Assembly (NCBI RefSeq): GCF_030272615.1
Contig: NC_081406.1
Location: forward strand, 231,808,396-231,872,395
Reading direction: 5' to 3'
From: Cryptomeria japonica
Lineage: Eukaryota > Streptophyta > Pinopsida > Cupressales > Cupressaceae
DNA: 64,000 nt
The position numbers were made by a program, and so were the translations under genes. The notes beneath the pieces were generated by a model. It was given only the letters and a program-made list of their open reading frames with translations. It did not search any database and was not told where the DNA came from. Below are positions 24,197 to 35,258 of the stretch, in pieces. Each line of letters begins with the position of its first letter. The first letter of the stretch is position 1.

Positions 24197-24263
24197 CAGA
24201 CCCCATATATCAAATCAGTTTTTGAATTTAACCACTTCTGCAGGTCCCCAGGAAACATGAATC

Positions 24264-24680
24264 AGCGCGTGGGAAACATTCCCTAGCGCATCCGGTTAAC
24301 AGTCTAGCGCATCCCGCTTACTGTTTAGCGCGTGGGGTCTATACTTTAGTGCGTGAAGTCCTTTCTTTAACGCATGACTTCCACTAATCTTTTCCTGTAG
24401 GTATCAACGCGGGAGAAAAATAGAGTAGCGCATCTGAAAAATAGTTTGGCGCTTCGGGTCTGTCAGATAGCGCATCCGGCTCACTGTTTAGCGCGTGCAG
24501 TCTATTCTATGGTGCGTGCAGTCTTTTCCTTAGCGCATCATATTTCTAACAGTTTTTTGTAGGTATCAACGTGAGAGAAAAATAGAATAGCGCATTGGGA
24601 AAACAACTTAGTGCATTAGGGGCACATAATAGCACATAGGTGCTTTTTCTTAGCGCATCGACTCTATAGTTTAGCGCATA
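24264..24680 (+). repeat. 21-bp phased TAGCGCAT array, leader array 1 of the non-autonomous element
   Basis: Nineteen copies of AGCGCRT or one-change variants start at 24264, 24285, 24306, 24327, 24348, 24369, then 24406, 24427, 24448, 24469, 24490, 24511, 24532, then 24568, 24589, 24610, 24631, 24652 and 24673. Every step within a block is exactly 21 bp. The two block breaks are 37 and 36 bp, each containing TAGGTATCAACG. Spacers between motifs are only loosely alike. The array starts 68 bp after the PBS. Confidence 0.95.
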
Positions 24681-24699
24681 GAGTTGGCAGAGCCAATAA

Positions 24700-26690
24700 T
24701 TTATGACAGAGTCAAAAATTAGGCTTGTGGGAGGCATAATATATATGGAATATAACATTTAAGAGGAAATGTCACTTATACTTTAAGTTATATTCCATAT
24801 ATATTGTCAGGATGTTTGAGAGGGGTTTCGGACCTCTAGGAGTTATAATGCAAAATCTAGTGTCTGGAAGATCTTCCAAATTTCAGACTTAGTCAAATTT
24901 CAGGGCATTTCAAGATCAGGATTGTAAAAATTGTAACCAAGATTATAATTTAGGCTTGTGAAGCCCACCATGATGATTTGATTTTTTTTCTGCTAACTGA
25001 CTGTGTGCAGGTTCTAACATTTTTATGTAGGAACAAAAGGAATTAGTCTAGTTTTCTTTGCTTTCTTTCAAAGTTAGTAAAAAGAACTCACCTTTCTTTT
25101 TTTGCAAAAGCTTAAAATAAACCTCATCATTTCATTTGGATGCATAAAATGAACTTCATGCCTTCCTTTTTGGTGTTTTAAAAGAAAATTCATCTTTCTT
25201 TATTGCATGGTAAAAAGAACAACAAAGCAAACCTTTCATTCCTGCAAGTTAGGAAAAACACTTCATTTTGGAAGCTCTAAAAAGAACAAGCAAATTTACT
25301 TTTAGCAAGGTTAAAACAAACTTCACCTTCCTTTGGTGTTTAAAAGGATTCACTTCATTTTGCAAAGTAAAAGAACCTCATCTTCATTTTGTGCAAGGCA
25401 AAGAGGGAAAGTTTTCCCCTATCGACATTAATTTTGTTGACCAAAAATCACGATTTACTTTGTTGACCATGTTTATTTTTCAAAGGTTTTTGGAAATGCA
25501 CATTTTGCTATGAAGGGTTAAAAAGAACATCATGCTTGTTGGAGCAACATCTCCAAATAGAAGTTAGCAAATCATTGTTTTGAAGGCTAAAAAGAACAAC
25601 TTGATTGCCTTGTCTCGAAAGTGGAAGGTATATGCTCTCCCCATAACTGGGTGACCAAAAAGCCAAACCACTCTTAAGCTTTCTGTACTTCAAGCATTTA
25701 CATCCTTTAGCAGGCCTGCCTACCCGAGGGATTGAAAAACTCTTAAAGCCATTCTTTGGCTGGTGTGAAGGGAACGACCTAAGTGGGGAATGACTTTGAC
25801 GCCAAGTATTCCAACCCACTATAATCAAAAGTGAAAAGTGATGAAAGTCCTTTTCAACGGTTGCGCGCAGCAATTAGCCTTCCCCCAGTATCCTTGAGAT
25901 ACGTAAAGCCTTTGTTCTAAAGGTTGGGAAGCCTCCTGAGGGAGTTTATCACTGACGGCCGAACAGAAAGCCTGATTACGAACCATAGAATTAGAAAATT
26001 TGAACCGAGTCAGTTGCCAAACATTGGCAATATCATAGTGCAAGGGTGGGGAAGAATCCACCCCCAAGATTACTCACCATATATCTCCCAAGATAACTAC
26101 TCAATTGTGAAGCAATTCACTTTTAGTTAATTTCTGGCAAAAGGAAAAAAAATGGGCGCCCTCTAGGGGGTGACAAGGCTGTTTGAGTTGACAGAGTATC
26201 GAGACTAGTGGGCTATGATATTGTCAATGACCTTTGAATAAAGAGTCTATCTGATGTGTCTTTTGTTGTAGATCAAACCAGTGATAACATCAAGGATTTG
26301 AACACATCCTCAAAAGAATATACACTCAATGTTTAGCATTAGGATGATCATTATCTTCATGTGTGCTATGTATTCTTGTCACAAATGTTAAAATATCTTG
26401 CAAAGTATCCAACAATCAAACTCAAAAGTCAGTTCAAACAAGGAAGAAGCATAAAGAGGAGAAGATTTCCATATCCAACAAAACATCTTTTGAGATGGTT
26501 ATCAACATTTCAACTATCTTTAGGAAAGACTTTCATCCAACAAGATTAGGGGAATATCAAACCAAGTGATCAAGAATTTATCTATTCGACATAGTAAGCT
26601 TGAGTATCCAAAAAGAAATCATCCATCAAAATCACAAGTGTTAAAAATTCCAAAAATCACAGAAAAACAACCAAGTCAAAATATATCAGA
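24700..26690 (+). other. Leader segment between the two phased arrays
   Basis: No pol-like coding is seen. From 25060 to 25600 there are degenerate repeats mixing AAAAAGAAC, CTTCATTTTG and GCAAAG words. From about 25640 to 26130 base composition becomes more even and frames stay open on both strands (for example 25924-26130 plus and 25508-25873 minus), but nothing matches a known family. Its function is unknown. Confidence 0.5.
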
Positions 26691-26697
26691 GCAGTTT

Positions 26698-27060
26698 AGC
26701 ACGTGAGAGCAACTTCTTAGCGCGTGGGGACCATCTTTTAGCACATTAAACCTTCACCTTAGCGCATTAAGTCTTAACATTAGCGCTTCATAGAAATCCA
26801 ATTCTAGCAGTTTCAAGTAGCATGTTTTGAAAACAGTTTAGCGCGTTGAAGCATCAACTTAGCGCGTGGAAGCCAAACTTTAGCGTGTAGGGTTTAACAG
26901 TTAGCGCATTGGTGACCCATATTGGTGCATGATCTTTTTGAACCAAGGCAAAAGAAAAATAAACCAGTTAGCGCGTATCAGGGGCAGCATAGCGCGTGGA
27001 GTCTTTTCTCTAGCGCGTTGAGAATTTTTTTTAGCGCATCTAGTCTCTGGCTTAGCGCAT
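26698..27060 (+). repeat. 21-bp phased TAGCGCAT array, array 2 of the non-autonomous element
   Basis: Sixteen motif copies at 26698, 26719, 26740, 26761, 26782, then 26819, 26840, 26861, 26882, 26903, 26924, then 26970, 26991, 27012, 27033 and 27054. Steps are exactly 21 bp within blocks, with breaks of 37 and 46 bp. The orientation is the same as array 1. It lies 0.7 kb upstream of the ORF at 27738. Confidence 0.95.
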
Positions 27061-27737
27061 GGTCAAAACTCAGAAAACCAGAGAGCAAAACAAGCCTTTC
27101 TAGATAAAGTTTTCAAATTTCTTGAGTATCCTTTCAGGTCCAATATCAAATGCAATCACAAGAAATCAAATCAAAACACCAGAGAAATCATTTCCAAATC
27201 AAACAAGTCAGTCTTACAACAAAAGTTGTCAAATCCAAAACTAGCTAAAGATAATACTTTATCCTATCAAAATCAGGTATTATCATCACCTTGATCAAAA
27301 GGTCCATCATCTAAAGGATTCTATCAAACAACATACCAAGTTTAAACCTTAAGTTGTCAAATCAAGTTTCCATATCGGGAGACTTTATCCATATCATTTG
27401 ACACACTTTGTCATGAGGGGGCATCTAAACCTTCATTTGATAAAAGTAGACTTAAGTTTTCAAACAAAGTATCTCAATCCAAACATCGAAGTAAACTATT
27501 GGTCATTCGTGTATGACCACTCCTCATATTTTGAGAAGAACAAGTCTTTATCAAAAAACTAAGTTAAAGAAGAGACAACCTAGTCCTAAGACCCTTATCA
27601 ACAGGAGTAAATTTCTCTAGTCAACCTATCAAAAACATCAACTTTGATCATTCATATGACCATTCATTATCAAACCAAAAAAAAGGGAAACTCAGTCAAA
27701 GGAAATAAGTCCTAACATAAATCAAGATCACAATATC

Positions 27738-28235
27738 ATGACTTCCCAATCTGATCCCATCTTCGATCAAGATCCCACCTGTCAAGAATCTTATGATGAT
27801 CCCCTAATCTTTTGGTATTCCATCCACGATGACCCCCTTTCATCTCAAGAGCCGAGTCCCATTCAACATCCATCTCTTAAGCAAAATCATGATATCCCTT
27901 CCATCTCCTCCACTATTCTAATTCAAAATCAAGAGAAAAGCACAAACTCAAATGATCCTACTCCAAGTCAAGATCAAGATCAAGGAATGTCTTCATCCTC
28001 CAAATCTATCTTAGGTCCTTTCATTCCAAAGTCAATCTCTTCATCCTCCAAATCTATCTTAGGTCCTTTCAATCCAAAGTCAAACTCTTCTTCTTCTAAA
28101 TCTATCTTAGGTCCTTTCATTCCACAATCAAACTCTCCATCCCTTTCATCCATCTTGGGTCCTTACCTCCCTCCATCCACCAATCCATCACCTCAAATGA
28201 TCCATAAGAAAGATAAACGAGGAGCACATCTTTGA
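27738..28235 (+). CDS. Unknown ORF with four copies of a 16-residue repeat
   Basis: 165 codons, MTSQSDPIFDQDPTCQ onwards, acidic and Ser/Pro/Gln-rich. The C-terminal half holds about four copies of a 16-residue unit of the form SSSSKSILGPFIPKS, the last one diverged to SILGPYLPP. At DNA level these are 48-bp repeats at about 27985-28170. It matches no retroelement protein I know. It could be a relic of gag or an element-specific accessory protein. It could also be a chance frame held open by the repeat. No start context or knuckle supports it. Confidence 0.3.
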   Translation: MTSQSDPIFDQDPTCQESYDDPLIFWYSIHDDPLSSQEPSPIQHPSLKQNHDIPSISSTILIQNQEKSTNSNDPTPSQDQDQGMSSSSKSILGPFIPKSISSSSKSILGPFNPKSNSSSSKSILGPFIPQSNSPSLSSILGPYLPPSTNPSPQMIHKKDKRGAHL

Positions 28236-28378
28236 AATTCTTTCAACCATCTATCTAAACATCTTTCCAAAACTATTCTTCTATCATTTCCTCCATCTAT
28301 TTAGGGTCCTTCTGTCCCAAAATTCAATTTTCCTCCATCTCTTCATCACTTCTCAAGTACCAACACTCATCCTGAAAA

Positions 28379-30011
28379 TGTGTAGGGGAAAAAGCGAGAA
28401 TAGGCCAACATGCCCTAATCTCACTTTCAACCACACACTTGTGGAATACGAAAGAGCCTAGAGGTATCACACAATTGGCTACTTCTTTTTGTGGAAGAGA
28501 GAGCCACGGGCTACCTATTAGGATTTCTATTCCTTTGTTGCAAATGATAGATAAAATGATGCAAGTTCAACTACTAGCCCTAGAGTGCAAGTATGAACTA
28601 GTAACAAGATTGCAAGATTGAGATTAAGTGATGAAAAGCTGTAAACAAAAAGATAAAAGGAGAATGCAGATGTGTACCTGGGGTTAAAATCTAAGTGGAA
28701 ATGTTCGGGTCGGGGGCGCTGGCGCCACTGTCCTGATTCTGCTCCTGAAACTGCTCCTGAGACTGCTGTTTGGTAACCTGAAAAAGCTGTCTGAAACTTG
28801 CTGTCTGACAGAAGGACCAGGGCGCCCAGCGCCCTTGTCCTGGCAGGACTAGGGCGCCCCACGCCCCTGTCCTAGCTTTCTGGGTTGGAATTTGGTGTGA
28901 AGTTCTGTCTCGATCCACTTCCGTCAGATCTGCAACTTGCGACGTCCTTCGAATGTGGAAATCTGCACTTATATCTGAAAAGGGTTGTAGGTGGCTATAT
29001 AGGGTTTTGCCTTAGTCAAACCCTCGCTTTGGTGATTTCCACCTCCACGAATAGCCAAGTTCTATAGTAAAAGTTGTGTGTGCAGACCTTGTGTGTGTGC
29101 AAGATCCTAAAATGAAAGTAAGCAAACTAGAGCAACCTAGAAAGTAAACCCTAATTGCTTGTAAATGATAATGTAAATGTTCCAAATCAAGATGCAAAGT
29201 GATCTAAAGAATGATTACAAATGATATAATGAGGCTTATGCAAAGACATGAAAACAACATGAAATCATACCCAACCCCAAGGGAGGGGTACAAGCCAATC
29301 TTCAGTCGGTGATCCCCTATTGCTCTTCAATGTCTTCAAAGCCCTAAATGGATGAATGAAATTGATGAATGCTTGATGGATGGATGTTTAATGTTGTTGA
29401 AGTCTTCAAAGATCTGCTCTTTCGTTGCATAGAAGGCCCCTGAAAACCAAAATTCCCCCCCTTCAAATGAAGAAAGAGAGCTCTTATATATGAAACCCTA
29501 GGTCTTAATTTCAACTTTTGGCCGACCTAGAGATTGAATCTCCTGCCAATTTCTTGGGGTTAAGCTTTATTTTATGATTGGATCGTGCTCCTAAAATTTT
29601 GGGAAAAATGTCCGGGACCATGTGCACGCCGGGCGCCATGGTCCCTACAACTTTTCACCAAATTTTCAGGGCCGTCGGATATGATGATTTTAGAGTGAAT
29701 CCCAAAGTTACAGGTGATTTCGAGATGTTGAGACCCCCGAAATCAAGCCCCCAAGTTCAAAATAGGACCTAATTAGGGTTTTTGATTAAATGATGTATTG
29801 GAAGAATAAAATGAAAGGGGCACACTTTAATGAAAAGGGGCCAACTTTATGATATGGGAGATGATAAAATAGAACCTTAGACCTAATTAATTTAATTAAT
29901 TAAGTGCTAAAGGGGAAATGTAATGCAAAATGCAAAATGCGCCAAGGTGGGTGCTAAACTAGGTGTGAAATTGTACCACCCTAGCAAGTGCGTACAATTT
30001 ACGACGCTACA
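28379..30011 (-). mobile_element. Solo LTR inside the non-autonomous element
   Basis: 1633 bp flanked by perfect GAAAA duplications (28374-28378 and 30012-30016). Read on the minus strand it starts TGTAGCGTCGTAAATTGTAC, has TATATAAGAG at 29490-29481, and ends CCCCTACACA. No internal region remains, so it is a solo LTR of a different family from its host. It contains a GC-rich block (28700-28875) with repeated GGGCGCCC-type palindromes. Confidence 0.88.
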
Positions 30012-31353
30012 GAAAACATTTCTATCTATCCTTGCACAAATCTTCAAACATTCTATCTATTATCCAACACCTCTTTTCTATCCTTCCATCCCTTTCATTC
30101 AATCCTTCACATAAAATCTTTCATCTATGAGATAGGTGTTTGTGTCATTTTGTCACATACTTGACCATGCTCGAATCTAATGTTCAGTCCTTTTCCTAGA
30201 TATCTATTCATGAAATGCTTTAGAATCTGAGGTTGTTCCTCTTTAACATTTTCTTTTGGTTGGGATACACACTCAATCTAGAAAAGAACCACTTATCGTA
30301 TCTTGGTACCAACATCTTTTGATTACTATATCTCATACACTTAATCGATTGCTCTAAATCATTGTGATCTCTTAAATTGAAGACATGGCTAGTGAAAAAT
30401 CTTAAATCTTGCTTCAGTGCCACTGTAATTATCAGACCCATGTAAGTTTCATCACTTACAAGCCAATGCAAGATAAATAAAGAGAAAAAAAGAAATATCA
30501 AAAGCATGAGCAAGAAAATGAATATCAAGAAAAGCAAAATGCAATGAAATGCAATATCAAAATGATTGGCTATGGGAACATGCAAGTAATTCCATCAGGG
30601 CTATGGACGCCTGGCTAGCAATGGAGCAATATTTGTGAAATTACAACGATAACCTCATCGGGGCTATGGATGCTCACTGGCAGCGAGGCTCTATCCAAGA
30701 TGCTTTTGAAGTCAAGGTAACTCATGTAGCTAGCCATGCTGGATTCTGAAGATTACAATGATCATATGAGCCAGAATAAACCCACTTGCACACACATGGG
30801 TAATCAAAGACTAAGTACCTTGATCCAGTTTGGGATTCTTATTCCCTTTTGAGTCTGCTTCCTAGTTGCTAGAAATGTTCAGTTGAATTTTCCAGAGGTT
30901 CCAAGTGTGGGTTGGGTCTCTATCTTTGAAAAGTTCAGAAACACTTATTCAGATGGTGCTAAATACTATGACAATCTTACATATCACCTTTTTGCAAATA
31001 GAAACCTCTATGCTTGGGGGCAAAGTTCATCCACTCTATTCTTCCTACCATATCTACCATTTCCTCTAATCCATATCCTTTATCCTATCTATTCATTTCT
31101 TCTATCATCCAATTCTTTCTACAATCTTGCTTCACTCTAATTCATATCTATCTATCCTATCTATTCATTGCTTCCATCATCCAGTGCTATCTATATCCTA
31201 TCTCTATCCATATCCCCTTTTTCATCCTTGATCTTGATCAAAACTATGGACAACAAATCTATTTCCACCTCAATGGTTCAGTCATCCATTCATCCATTCC
31301 TTGTCTTAATATACATTGGGGCAACCAAATACATCTTTCTTCTAATCCAAAAA

Positions 31354-31460
31354 CTCAAAAAAATCAAAATATCCAAAAACTCAAAAAAATCAAAATATCC
31401 AAAAAATAAAAAAAATCAAAATATCCAAAAACTAAAAATCAACAAAATAAAAAAAATCAA
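31354..31460. repeat. A-rich short tandem repeat
   Basis: About four degenerate copies of a roughly 24-bp unit AAAAATCAAAATATCCAAAA. The ORFs across it encode only Lys/Ile/Gln strings. Confidence 0.8.
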
Positions 31461-31569
31461 AGCATGAACACATGGACCATCCATCAAATCAGATCAACAA
31501 CAGGAAAACTCTCAAAGTCTACAATCAAACTTATCACATGTCTTGTTAATCAATTCATTACTTGAAATC

Positions 31570-31810
31570 AACATCAACATCAAACATGTCTTATATAGGG
31601 ATAGGTACACTCGAAACCAGACAAATCAGTCTTATATGGGGTACTCACTCTTTGAAACCAGACATTCCTATCAATCATCAAGTCTTGATAATCAATCCAT
31701 CTATCAACATCAACATGTCTTATACAAGGATAGGTACACTTGAAACTAGACAGATCGGTCTTATACGAGGTACTCACTCTTTGAAACCAGACATTCTTAT
31801 CAATCATCAA
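31570..31810. repeat. Diverged copies of the TCTTATA...GAAACCAGA repeat
   Basis: Words GTCTTATATAGGGATAGG, GAAACCAGACA and TCAATCATCAA recur in about four copies. They are related to the tandem repeat at 32957-33418 but less regular. Confidence 0.7.
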
Positions 31811-32956
31811 CCAAATCATAACAATGACATCAATCAGTATGACTGCTGAATTTTGTTATAGTAAGCCTTATCTTTATCAATTGATCGAAATACATGTTTC
31901 ACAAATCATATTGTACATATCATATCCACCCATTTGAGGCATCACCAGAAATTCACAAATGCTTATCAATCTTGGACATACTTAGTGTAGTCACTGTCCT
32001 TGGTTTATCTGAAACAATTATCCAAATAATATCCCACCATGGCTTGGTGATTAGTGTACATATCCATATCAAATTAGTATCAACAACAAGGGGCAAAATC
32101 CTGACCTCGTTGGGGGCATTTCGCCTTCAAGATTTTCAACATCAGACCAAAAACGTAGCAAGACAACAAGGATCAAAACAACCAACAAATGACAATCGAC
32201 AATGCAAGAAGGCTAGACATCACGAACTTGAACTGATTTCAACTGAACAAAGATCTATTTGCAAGATGTTTTAATTGACAAGAATACATTCCAAATAGCA
32301 TGCATGCTTACTTATGGTTGTTAATTTTTGCTTATCATATCTCCTAAGTGACTCAAGGATGTCTTATGACTAGAGAAGCAAGGAAGGAATGTGATGTTTT
32401 ATTTGTCTTCTATCTGTGAGTGAAGTCTTTTACCATGCAAATTTGTCCTATGAAGAAATCAGGTGGCATATCGTTGAGGACATTTCGAATTTGTATGGGA
32501 TAAAGGTTAACTCTTGTATGTTTACGCAATCCGCACTCTGGTCATCTTGGTTCAATTATACCTTGACGCTTGTGCTATCTTGCAAAATCAAAAATCATGC
32601 AAATTTTTCTCAGGTCATTATGGTTCAATTATACCATTGTGCTTGTATAAATTTTCAACATATCCTAAACAAATCAATGCTCAATGATGATACCTACAAA
32701 GAAAGCAAACAACATATGGCTATATCAGATGGCAAATACAGAATGAGGATGCTACCAAAAACATAGTTGCATATCATTTTACAATTAGTTGCATATCATA
32801 TCATACATCTCATTTTCAAAATATCAAATATCATTCATCATTACATCCTTCATATGCATATCTATCACATCATCATGGAATTTTGCTTCACTTTCATATC
32901 TTCATCATTCTTCTAAACTATCTTCTATCATTCTTCCAAACTATCTTCTATCATGT

Positions 32957-33418
32957 CTTATACAGGATGTATCTTTCCTGAAACCAGATGTTTTGATAAG
33001 CTCTTATACAGGATATATCATTCTTGAAACCAGATGTTTTGATCAGCTCTTATACCGGATATATCATTCCTGAAACTAGATGTTTTGATCAACTCTTATA
33101 CAGGATATATTGTTCCTGAAACCAGGCATTTTGATCGGTCTTATACAGGATATATCGTTCCTGAAACCAGACACTCGATCATCCATGTCTTATACAGGCA
33201 GTATCATTCTTGAAACCAGATGCTTGATCATCCATGTCTTATACAGGCGATATCATTCCTGAAACCAGACACTCGATCATCCATGTCTTATACAGGCAGT
33301 ATCATTCTTGAAACCAGATGCTTGATCATCCATGTCTTATATAGGCGATATCATTCCTAAAACCAGACGCTCGATCATCCATGTCTTATACAGGAGGTGT
33401 CATACTTGAAACCAGACT
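32957..33418. repeat. 45-49 bp tandem repeat, ten copies
   Basis: Ten units each begin CTTATACAGG and contain ATCATTCYTGAAACCAGA. The first four have a TGTTTTGATC-type end (about 45-46 bp) and the later ones a TCGATCATCCATGT end (about 49 bp). Copies 6 and 8 closely resemble each other, as do 7 and 9, so the later part amplified as a two-unit, roughly 98-bp block. It lies 0.4 kb from the polypurine tract, in the 3' untranslated region. Confidence 0.92.
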
Positions 33419-33794
33419 TGCTCTCATTCCAATCAATCTAATCAATCTTATCAAACCCATGCATGCCATCACTATCTACTCTTCTATCTTTCAAACAACA
33501 TTCTTCTTCTTTCGAGAGATCATTCATGCCTTGTGTGCACGAACGATCTCTCGAGGGGGCATTATCATATCAAATATCAACATCGATTTCATATTAGTCT
33601 CATATCAACTTTTCATATCAAAACAATTCTTCATATCTGAGGCATCATCAATATCGCTCATCAAATCTGGGGCATCATATCAACTTTTCATATCAAATCA
33701 ATTTTTCATATCCACAACATCATATCGATCAAATTTTGACATCATATCTGACACATCATTTTCTTTGAATCAACATGTGCACACACATCACTTC

Positions 33795-33808
33795 AAAGAG
33801 GGGCAAAA
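33795..33808 (+). promoter_or_regulatory. Polypurine tract of the non-autonomous element
   Basis: AAAGAGGGGCAAAA ends directly at the TG of the 3' LTR. It is identical to the Tat tract at 19690-19677. Confidence 0.92.
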
Positions 33809-35253
33809 TGTAGACGTATAAAAATGACCATATTCCTAAATGAATATTTTATGTTCATTTCTCTATTTAATTAAATCCAATTTAATTGAATTACCCGCAT
33901 TCCTCTATTTAATTAAGTAAATTACTCAATTTATTTAAATTAAACTCACTATACCATTTAATGAATAAATCATTTTATTCAATTAAATCCCCCCTATCCA
34001 CTTTTAATTAAATTCAAATTTAATTAAATAGTTATCCTAAATTGAATAAATCTAATTTATTTAATTTCCCCAAATTGCAACCAAATTGAATTAAATTAAC
34101 TTTATTTCAATTAAATCCTATTATCCCTCCATCCACTTGCATTTTCCTACATCTCCCACTTGCATTCTAAAACCTATTTCTAATCCCTTCTAGACTCTTC
34201 TAATCACTTCTAAATATCCTAACCCATCTTCTAAACTTTGTCACATCCCTAAGCAAGGGGAGGTCACTTCTCAAACCCTTAAAGTCTTTGATAACCATTA
34301 AAGGCTTCAAGTCTTCAACCACTTAATTTCCCAAAGTCTCCCAAACCATTAATGGTTAATTCAACCCTCTTACATGGTTAGAGACTTTTTGCCTAACTTA
34401 ACCTTCATCCAACCGAAGGGTCTCATCAAGCCTTTAATGCTTTGACCATGATTATCTCTTAATCATTTGCACAAGGGTTTATCCTTGGATTAACTCTTAA
34501 TCCAATGGGTAAGCCTAACTTAAGCTTAACCCTTATCTCTAGATAACCATAAGGTCTTCTCAGGCATTTAATGCCTCCAACCCCTTCTCTCAACCCAACC
34601 CTATGTTGACACTTGTCACCATTTCATTGGTGCAAATTGCAAACATGGATCCCCAACTTTCAAAATCAACCCTTGATTGAATCTTTCAATCCTGGCCATC
34701 CATTGCCCTGTTTTTGCTATAAATAGAGCTCTCATTCCTCCATTTTGAATATCCTTCAAATTTATAGTATCACACTTATGCTCAAATACATTCAAGCTTT
34801 CATATCATTTTTATGCTCATCATTTTAGCCTCTCTTTTAACTAGGATTTAGTCTAAATATGCATGTTTAGAATATTTTCTTTATCATTTAGCTCAATCAT
34901 AGACTAAATATATCATGTTAGGATAGTATTCATACTAACCTTGTCATCTTATAATCTAGTTTATTGCATTTCTAGAATCATGCATAGCTTAGGTTGCATT
35001 TCATTCTAAAATCTATCAAAGCATCCCTCGTTCTTGCATTTGCCATCCCTAAACCATTTTGCTCAGTGATCTGAGAGCAAAAATATTGGTTTGAGGGACA
35101 TTGTAAGATAGAGAACCATGGGACCCACCTTGGGAAGCTGAGTTATACTTCATGACTCCATAGCTTGCACCAAGAAGTCCTATGTGTGTGTAGACAAGTC
35201 TTTAAGAATATTTTCACATATTGAGTTCTATCGACCCGCTTTTCCCGCATACA
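33809..35253 (+). repeat. 3' LTR of the non-autonomous element
   Basis: 1445 bp with TATA box TATAAATA at 34718-34725. It pairs with 22728-24174 with roughly a dozen visible substitutions and one 2-bp indel. It is followed by the AGGAG duplication, after which the Copia integrase frame resumes. Confidence 0.95.
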
Positions 35254-35258
35254 AGGAG

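Larger units (their letters stand above)
22728..35253 (+). mobile_element. Large non-autonomous LTR element (LARD-like) inserted in the inner Copia
   Basis: 12.5 kb with nearly identical LTRs (22728-24174 and 33809-35253), PBS (24179-24196), PPT (33795-33808) and a perfect AGGAG duplication (22723-22727 and 35254-35258). About a dozen differences between the LTRs are visible, so it is the youngest insertion for which LTRs can be compared. The 9.6-kb interior has no protease, RT, RNase H or integrase in any frame. It has two 21-bp phased motif arrays, a 165-codon repeat-bearing ORF, a 45-49 bp tandem repeat and a solo LTR insertion. PBS and PPT equal those of the Tat element, so a Tat-type autonomous partner probably mobilised it. 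Confidence 0.93.

Noticed and set aside
24546-24758. 21 nt equals seven codons: the array could encode a heptad-repeat (Leu zipper-like) protein, for example on the minus strand
   Set aside because: Stops interrupt all frames of the full array on both strands, and the block breaks of 37 and 46 bp are not multiples of three, so no frame survives. DNA or RNA phasing explains the period better.
25508-26130. Captured host gene fragment in the leader of the non-autonomous element
   Set aside because: Frames are open on both strands and composition is more even, but no residue pattern matches a family I know and no splice remnants are visible. Kept only as an unexplained segment.
24264-27060. CRISPR-like array
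   Set aside because: The repeated word is only about 8 bp, spacers are 13 bp and similar to each other, and the context is a plant retroelement.
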